NCBI GenBank assembly: GCA_016463455.1
Contig: JAEMRG010000091.1
Span: forward strand, 1 to 7,847
Source: Rhodoferax sp.
Lineage (GTDB): Bacteria > Pseudomonadota > Gammaproteobacteria > Burkholderiales > Burkholderiaceae_C
Direction of reading: 5' to 3'
Length of the DNA: 7,847 nt
A program made the position numbers and the translations under genes. Below are positions 3,534-7,847 of this stretch, piece by piece (positions within the stretch are counted from its first letter, which is position 1; each line of letters starts with the position of its first letter). Below the pieces are notes generated by a model. It made no database searches and was not told the origin of the DNA. It saw only the letters and a list, made by a program, of their open reading frames with translations.

Positions 3534-6356
3534 ATGCAAGACAAGTACCAACACATCGCTATAGAGCAAGCCGCCCGTGACCATTGGGCGCAGCCTTTGT
3601 GGAACGGCCACGAGGCCTACCGCGTGAACGAAGACGCCGGCAAAAATAAGTTTTACGCCTGCTCCATGCTGCCCTATCCCAGCGGCAAGCTGCACATGGG
3701 CCATGTGCGCAACTACACCATCAATGACATGCTGACGCGCTATTTGCGCATGAAGGGCTATAACGTCTTGATGCCCATGGGCTGGGATGCGTTTGGCCTG
3801 CCGGCTGAAAACGCGGCGCTGAAAAACGGGGTGCCGCCGGCTAAGTGGACTTACGAGAATATTGCCCACATGAAGCAGCAGATGCAGGCCATGGGCCTGG
3901 CGATCGACTGGAGCCGCGAAGTAGCGACCTGCGACCCGAGTTATTACAAGTGGAACCAGTGGCTGTTTTTGAAGATGCTGGAAAAGGGCATCGCCTACCG
4001 CAAGACCCAGGTGGTGAACTGGGACCCGGTGGACCAGACGGTGCTGGCCAATGAGCAGGTGATTGACGGGCGCGGCTGGCGCACCGGCGCGCTGGTAGAA
4101 AAGCGCGAGATTCCGGGTTACTACCTGAAGATTACCGACTACGCGCAAGAGCTGCTAGACCATGTGCAAACCGGCCTGCCCGGCTGGCCTGAGCGCGTCA
4201 AGCTGATGCAGGAAAACTGGATCGGCAAGAGCGAGGGCGTGCGCTTTGCGTTTCCCCACACGATCCAAGATGCGAGTGGTGCATTGATTGGCGAGGGGCG
4301 TATGTTTGTGTTCACCACGCGGGCCGACACCATCATGGGCGTGACTTTTTGCGCTGTGGCTCCCGAGCATCCCCTGGCCCAGCATGCGGCCTTGACTAAG
4401 CCGGTATTGGCGGCGTTTATCGAGGAATGCAAAGCCGGCGGTACCACTGAAGCGGAGTTGGCGGTGAAAGAAAAAGCTGGTATGGATACGGGCCTGATAG
4501 TGACGCATCCTTTGACCGGTGAGCCGGTGGCGCTGTGGGTAGGCAACTATGTGCTCATGAGCTACGGCGATGGCGCGGTGATGGGCGTGCCGGCGCACGA
4601 TGAGCGCGATTTTGCGTTTGCTTTGAAGTATGGTTTGGGGATTCGGCAAGTCGTCGCTGTTGCTTCTTCTGTTTCTTCTGCCTCGGGGGCGGTCACACCA
4701 AGCCCTACGCCGGGTTCCTCCTCCGCAGGCTCAATGTCGTCACCCGGCGCAGGCCTTGGCGCGACCGCGTTGCAGGCTGACGAGGACCATGCATTTTTGG
4801 CTTTTGACGCGGGCGTTTGGCAGGACTGGTATGCCGAAAAAGGCGCCGGGGTGGCGGTGCAGTCGGGCAAGTACGACGGGCTGGGCTTCAAAGCTTGTTT
4901 GGACGCGGTGGCGGCTGATTTGGCGGCGCTTGGTCTGGGCGAGAAAAAGACCACCTGGCGGCTGCGCGACTGGGGCGTGTCGCGCCAGCGTTATTGGGGC
5001 ACGCCGATTCCTATCATCCATTGCGATGAACACGGCGCGGTGCCGGTGCCTGAGAAGGATTTGCCGGTGGTGCTGCCGCTCGATTGCATTCCGGATGGCT
5101 CGGGCAATCCGCTGCACAAGCATGCAGGTTTTCATGCAGGTGTGACTTGCCCGGTATGTGGCAAAGCGGCGCGGCGCGAGACCGACACCATGGATACTTT
5201 TGTCGATTCGAGCTGGTACTACATGCGCTATTGCGACCCGGCCAACAGCGATGCCATGGTGGCCGAGGGCGCGACCTATTGGGCGCCTATGGACCAGTAC
5301 ATCGGCGGCATCGAGCATGCGATCTTGCACCTCTTGTACGCGCGCTTTTGGACCAAGGTGATGCGCGATTTGGGGCTGGTGAAGATCGATGAGCCCTTTA
5401 CCAAACTGCTCACCCAAGGCATGGTGCTTAACCATATTTACTCGCGACGCACCGACAAGGGCGGCAAAGATTACTTTTGGCCGCAAGATGTGGAACATGT
5501 GCACGATGCCGCAGGCAAAGTTATCGGCGCCCGCCTGATCAAAGCGGTGGGCGATTTGCCTGTCGGCACCGCTATCGACTACGAGGGCGTGGGCACCATG
5601 TCCAAGTCCAAAAACAATGGCGTGGATCCGCAGGACTTGATCGAAAAATACGGCGCGGATACCGCGCGCCTGTACACCATGTTCACCTCGCCGCCGGAGG
5701 CTACGCTGGAATGGAACGACGCGGGGGTGGAAGGCAGTTACCGCTTTTTGCGCCGCGTGTGGAATTTTGGCAGCAAGTTGTCGGCGCTGGACTTGGCGCA
5801 CTCGCACGCTGCACTGGTCGCTGATGGCGGCTTGGCGGCGGTGGTGTTTTCCAAAGAGGCCAAGGTGCTGCGTTTGGAAATACATACCGTGCTCAAGCAG
5901 GTGGACTACGACTACCAGCGGATGCAATACAACACCGTGGTTTCGGGCACCATGAAGATGCTCAATGCCCTGGAGGACTTCAAAGGCCAGGACACGCCCG
6001 ATGGCTTGGTGGCCCTGGCCGAAGGCTTTGGCTTATTGCTGCGCGTGCTTTACCCGGCCACGCCGCACCTGGCGCATGCGCTGTGGTTGGAACTGGGCTA
6101 TGCCAAGCAGGGTGGCGATTTGTTAGACGCCGCATGGCCTGCAGTGGACGCCAGCGCTTTAGTGCAAGATGAGATTTCGCTGGTGCTGCAAATCAATGGC
6201 AAATTGCGCGGCGCTTTGCTGGTACCGTCTGCGGCATCGCGTGAAGCGATTGAAGCTCTGGCGCTACACAACGCGACGGTGCAAAGTTTTGCCCAAGGCG
6301 CGGCGCCGAAAAAGATCGTGGTCGTGCCTGGCCGTTTGGTCAACGTGGTGCTCTAG
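3534..6356 (+). CDS. leuS: Leucyl-tRNA synthetase, with an unusual low-complexity insertion
   Basis: A class I aminoacyl-tRNA synthetase that charges tRNA-Leu in the cytosol. The 940-residue product is longer than the roughly 860-880 usual for bacteria. In order: the HIGH-type motif HMGH (54-57) within PYPSGKLHMGH; the CP1 editing domain with TTRADTIMG and PAHDERD, where Asp356 and Asp359 correspond to E. coli Asp342/Asp345; the return to the catalytic core at RLRDWGVSRQRYWG (476-489); a Cys539-x2-Cys542 zinc-type pair in CPVCGKAARRETDT; the KMSKS loop as TMSKS (688-692); then the anticodon-binding and C-terminal domains, ending VPGRLVNVVL. The oddity is a Ser/Ala/Pro/Gly-rich stretch at about residues 377-418, right after the editing motif, encoded over a large DNA palindrome. 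The frame is intact and all catalytic motifs are present, so the enzyme should be functional. The ATG at 3534 has no Shine-Dalgarno but gives the standard N-terminus. lptE follows 14 bp later. Confidence 0.97.
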   Translation: MQDKYQHIAIEQAARDHWAQPLWNGHEAYRVNEDAGKNKFYACSMLPYPSGKLHMGHVRNYTINDMLTRYLRMKGYNVLMPMGWDAFGLPAENAALKNGVPPAKWTYENIAHMKQQMQAMGLAIDWSREVATCDPSYYKWNQWLFLKMLEKGIAYRKTQVVNWDPVDQTVLANEQVIDGRGWRTGALVEKREIPGYYLKITDYAQELLDHVQTGLPGWPERVKLMQENWIGKSEGVRFAFPHTIQDASGALIGEGRMFVFTTRADTIMGVTFCAVAPEHPLAQHAALTKPVLAAFIEECKAGGTTEAELAVKEKAGMDTGLIVTHPLTGEPVALWVGNYVLMSYGDGAVMGVPAHDERDFAFALKYGLGIRQVVAVASSVSSASGAVTPSPTPGSSSAGSMSSPGAGLGATALQADEDHAFLAFDAGVWQDWYAEKGAGVAVQSGKYDGLGFKACLDAVAADLAALGLGEKKTTWRLRDWGVSRQRYWGTPIPIIHCDEHGAVPVPEKDLPVVLPLDCIPDGSGNPLHKHAGFHAGVTCPVCGKAARRETDTMDTFVDSSWYYMRYCDPANSDAMVAEGATYWAPMDQYIGGIEHAILHLLYARFWTKVMRDLGLVKIDEPFTKLLTQGMVLNHIYSRRTDKGGKDYFWPQDVEHVHDAAGKVIGARLIKAVGDLPVGTAIDYEGVGTMSKSKNNGVDPQDLIEKYGADTARLYTMFTSPPEATLEWNDAGVEGSYRFLRRVWNFGSKLSALDLAHSHAALVADGGLAAVVFSKEAKVLRLEIHTVLKQVDYDYQRMQYNTVVSGTMKMLNALEDFKGQDTPDGLVALAEGFGLLLRVLYPATPHLAHALWLELGYAKQGGDLLDAAWPAVDASALVQDEISLVLQINGKLRGALLVPSAASREAIEALALHNATVQSFAQGAAPKKIVVVPGRLVNVVL
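4689..4768. repeat. 80-bp imperfect palindromic element inside leuS
   Basis: Arms 4689-4715 and 4742-4768 are reverse complements at 23 of 27 positions with no gaps; mismatches fall at 4695, 4697, 4703 and 4707. They surround a 26-base centre. The innermost 8 bp (CGCCGGGT and ACCCGGCG) and the outer 6 bp (GCGGTC and GACCGC) are perfect. The element maps almost exactly onto LeuRS residues 386-412, the heart of the low-complexity insertion. The symmetry is seen directly. That it is an inserted repetitive element is inference; it recalls the palindromic elements found in frame in Rickettsia genes. No second copy lies in this window. Confidence 0.85.
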
Positions 6357-6370
6357 GCGCGGTACACCAT

Positions 6371-6889
6371 ATGTCGCAAGCAATACGTCGTACTTTGGCC
6401 GCTTGGATGGCGCTGGCTTTGACTGCAGCGCTGTTGCAGGGCTGCGGTTTTGCTTTGCGCGGTGCGCCTAACTATGTGTTTGATACGGTCGCCGTCACGC
6501 CCGAGCGCTCCGGTGGTGTAGCGGCCGAGTTGTCGCGCTTGCTGGGTGGCCGGGTGCGCCCCGCGACGACACCTGAGGGCGCCATCCCACCCGATGCGAT
6601 TATCGAAGTGCTCAGCGAATCGCGCCAAAAGGTGGTAGTCGGTTTGAACGCGGCGGGTCTGGTGCGCGAGTTTGAGTTGCGCCTGGCGGTGCGCTTTTCG
6701 GTGCGCACGCCCAAAGGCAAGGTGTTGATTGAGCCCACCGATATCCGCTTGGAGCGCAGCGTGAGTTTTAACGAGGCTACCGTGCTGTCCAAAGAAACCG
6801 AAGAGGTGATGCTCAACCGCGATATGCAGACCGACGCGGTGCAGCAAATCGTACGCCGCTTGGCGGCGATCAAGTCCCTTGCGCCTTGA
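6371..6889 (+). CDS. lptE: LPS-assembly lipoprotein LptE
   Basis: An outer-membrane lipoprotein that plugs and stabilises the LptD beta-barrel, forming the translocon that places lipopolysaccharide in the outer leaflet. The 172-residue product begins with a signal peptide (RR at 6-7, hydrophobic 9-22) and a lipobox LQGC with the lipidated Cys25. The family hallmark GCGFALRG follows directly (24-31). The rest is a compact alpha/beta domain with the family's typical even spread of strands and a C-terminal helix (about 157-169). It lies 14 bp after leuS and 12 bp before holA, the conserved leuS-lptE-holA order of many Proteobacteria, which strongly supports the call because LptE sequences diverge widely. 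No strong ribosome-binding site precedes the ATG, suggesting translation coupled to leuS. Confidence 0.93.
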   Translation: MSQAIRRTLAAWMALALTAALLQGCGFALRGAPNYVFDTVAVTPERSGGVAAELSRLLGGRVRPATTPEGAIPPDAIIEVLSESRQKVVVGLNAAGLVREFELRLAVRFSVRTPKGKVLIEPTDIRLERSVSFNEATVLSKETEEVMLNRDMQTDAVQQIVRRLAAIKSLAP

Positions 6890-6901
6890 GGCTGGTGCGC
6901 C

Positions 6902-7847
6902 ATGCAACTAGCGCCTTCGCAACTGGGCCGGCATTTGGAGCGCGGGCTCAAAAGCCTGTACACCCTGCACGGCGATGAGCCGCTGCTGCAACAAGAGGCG
7001 CTGGACGCGCTGCGCGCCTACGCACGTACCCAAGGCTTTACCGAGCGCAGTGCGCACATGGTCTCCGGGGCGCATTTCGATTGGAGCGAGGTGCTGGCCG
7101 CCGGTGGCAGTATGAGTTTGTTTGCGGACAAACAAATCATCGAAATCCGTATCCCCAGCGGCAAGCCGGGCAAAGAAGGCAGCGTCGCCTTGCAACAAAT
7201 TGCCGAACAGGCGCAAGGCAACGATCCGGTGCTCAGCATCATCTTGCTGCCGCGCTTAGACAAAGCCACCAAAGCCGCGGCCTGGTTTAGCGCTTTGGAA
7301 AACTGCGGCGTGACGCTGCAAGTGGACCCGGTGGAACGCAAAGACCTGCCGGCCTGGATTGCCCAGCGTCTGGGCGCACAAGGCTTGCGTGTGGCGGCGG
7401 GCGAAGAAGGGCAGCGCACGCTGCAATTTTTTGCCGACCGCGTCGAAGGCAATTTGCTCGCTGCGCACCAAGAGGTGCAAAAACTCGCCTTGCTGTTTGC
7501 GCCCACGGTGCAAAGCGGCGGCGTGTTGACTTGGGAGCAAGTAGAGGCGGCGGTGCTCAATGTGGCGCGCTATGACGTGTTCAAGCTGAGCGAAGCGGTG
7601 CTGGCCGGGCAGCCGCTGCGTGTGCAGCGCATGCTCGAAGGCTTGCAGGCCGAGGGCGAGGCCGAGGTACTGGTGCACTACACCCTGGCCGAAGACATTC
7701 GCGCTTTAAAGCGCGTGAAAGACGCCATGGCCCAGGGACGCCCGCTGCCGCTGGCCCTGCGCGAGAACCGCATCTGGGGCAACAAAGAGCGCTTGTTTGA
7801 GCGCGTGCTGCCGCGCATGAGCGCGCTGCAACTGGCGCAATTGCTGC
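6902..7847 (+). CDS. holA: DNA polymerase III delta subunit HolA (3' end cut by the window)
   Basis: The delta subunit of the clamp loader, which opens the beta sliding clamp so it can be placed on primed DNA. The frame is open from the ATG at 6902 to the window edge, giving 315 codons; the family usually has about 340-350, so only the extreme C-terminus is missing. The start LKSLYTLHGDEPLLQQEALDALR (17-39) is typical of the AAA+-like domain I. MSLFADKQ contains Leu73 and Phe74, the same positions as the clamp-binding Leu73/Phe74 of E. coli delta. VEGNLLAAHQEVQKLALL (181-198) is the domain II signature, followed by the helical collar domain with YDVFKLSEAVLAG (224-236). A GAGG overlapping the lptE stop may act as ribosome-binding site. 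It is probably co-transcribed with leuS and lptE. Confidence 0.95.
   Translation, partial: MQLAPSQLGRHLERGLKSLYTLHGDEPLLQQEALDALRAYARTQGFTERSAHMVSGAHFDWSEVLAAGGSMSLFADKQIIEIRIPSGKPGKEGSVALQQIAEQAQGNDPVLSIILLPRLDKATKAAAWFSALENCGVTLQVDPVERKDLPAWIAQRLGAQGLRVAAGEEGQRTLQFFADRVEGNLLAAHQEVQKLALLFAPTVQSGGVLTWEQVEAAVLNVARYDVFKLSEAVLAGQPLRVQRMLEGLQAEGEAEVLVHYTLAEDIRALKRVKDAMAQGRPLPLALRENRIWGNKERLFERVLPRMSALQLAQLL

Noticed and set aside
3102..4148. Minus-strand open frame of 348 codons across the exbD-leuS junction
   Set aside because: It covers the exbD end, the leuS promoter region and the leuS start in antisense, with no motif or ribosome-binding site to support it.
5121..5142. Direct repeat CATGCAGGT in leuS
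   Set aside because: Two copies (5121-5129 and 5134-5142) encode HAG-FHAG in a region that aligns normally with other LeuRS proteins; a short chance repeat.
4740..5927. Long open frame (395 codons) on the minus strand opposite leuS
   Set aside because: It lies wholly antisense to clearly coding leuS, has Arg/His/Ala-rich composition typical of a GC-rich shadow frame, and shows no recognisable domain.

Overview
This window looks like conserved chromosomal core from a GC-rich betaproteobacterium of the order Burkholderiales, probably close to Comamonadaceae. That placement is inferred from protein sequence character (the Fur N-terminus MTNIDELKSTGLKATLPRLK, and the LeuRS, BamE and DapB sequences) and from the gene order. 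No sequence search was run. There are nine protein genes, two of them cut by the window ends, and no RNA gene, CRISPR array, transposase or phage gene.

Layout. On the minus strand, the left edge carries the first 64 codons of an outer-membrane porin (1-192). An AT-rich 248-bp regulatory gap (193-440) separates it from fur (441-878), which reads toward the porin. From a 54-bp divergent promoter region, seven genes read rightward on the plus strand: bamE (933-1481), dapB (1517-2320), exbB (2333-3004), exbD (3015-3434), then a 99-bp gap with a likely promoter, leuS (3534-6356), lptE (6371-6889) and holA (6902 to beyond the right edge). Gaps of 10-35 bp suggest two transcription units, bamE-dapB-exbB-exbD and leuS-lptE-holA.

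How the genes fit together. Much of the set serves the cell envelope. BamE belongs to the machine that folds outer-membrane beta-barrels such as the porin. LptE partners LptD in inserting lipopolysaccharide. ExbB/ExbD form an inner-membrane proton channel that powers outer-membrane processes. DapB makes the diaminopimelate/lysine precursor used for peptidoglycan. Fur is the iron-responsive regulator. LeuS (leucyl-tRNA synthetase) and HolA (DNA polymerase III delta) are housekeeping functions in a conserved cluster with lptE.

Most of the window is ordinary. The best candidate for something undescribed is inside leuS. The predicted enzyme has 940 residues and carries a Ser/Ala/Pro/Gly-rich stretch (about residues 377-418) just after the editing-site motif. 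The DNA beneath it holds an 80-bp imperfect palindrome (4689-4768; 23 of 27 arm positions pair, no gaps). This looks like a palindromic repeat element that inserted in frame into an essential gene. The second notable item is a perfect 11-bp-arm inverted repeat (219-246) in the porin leader.
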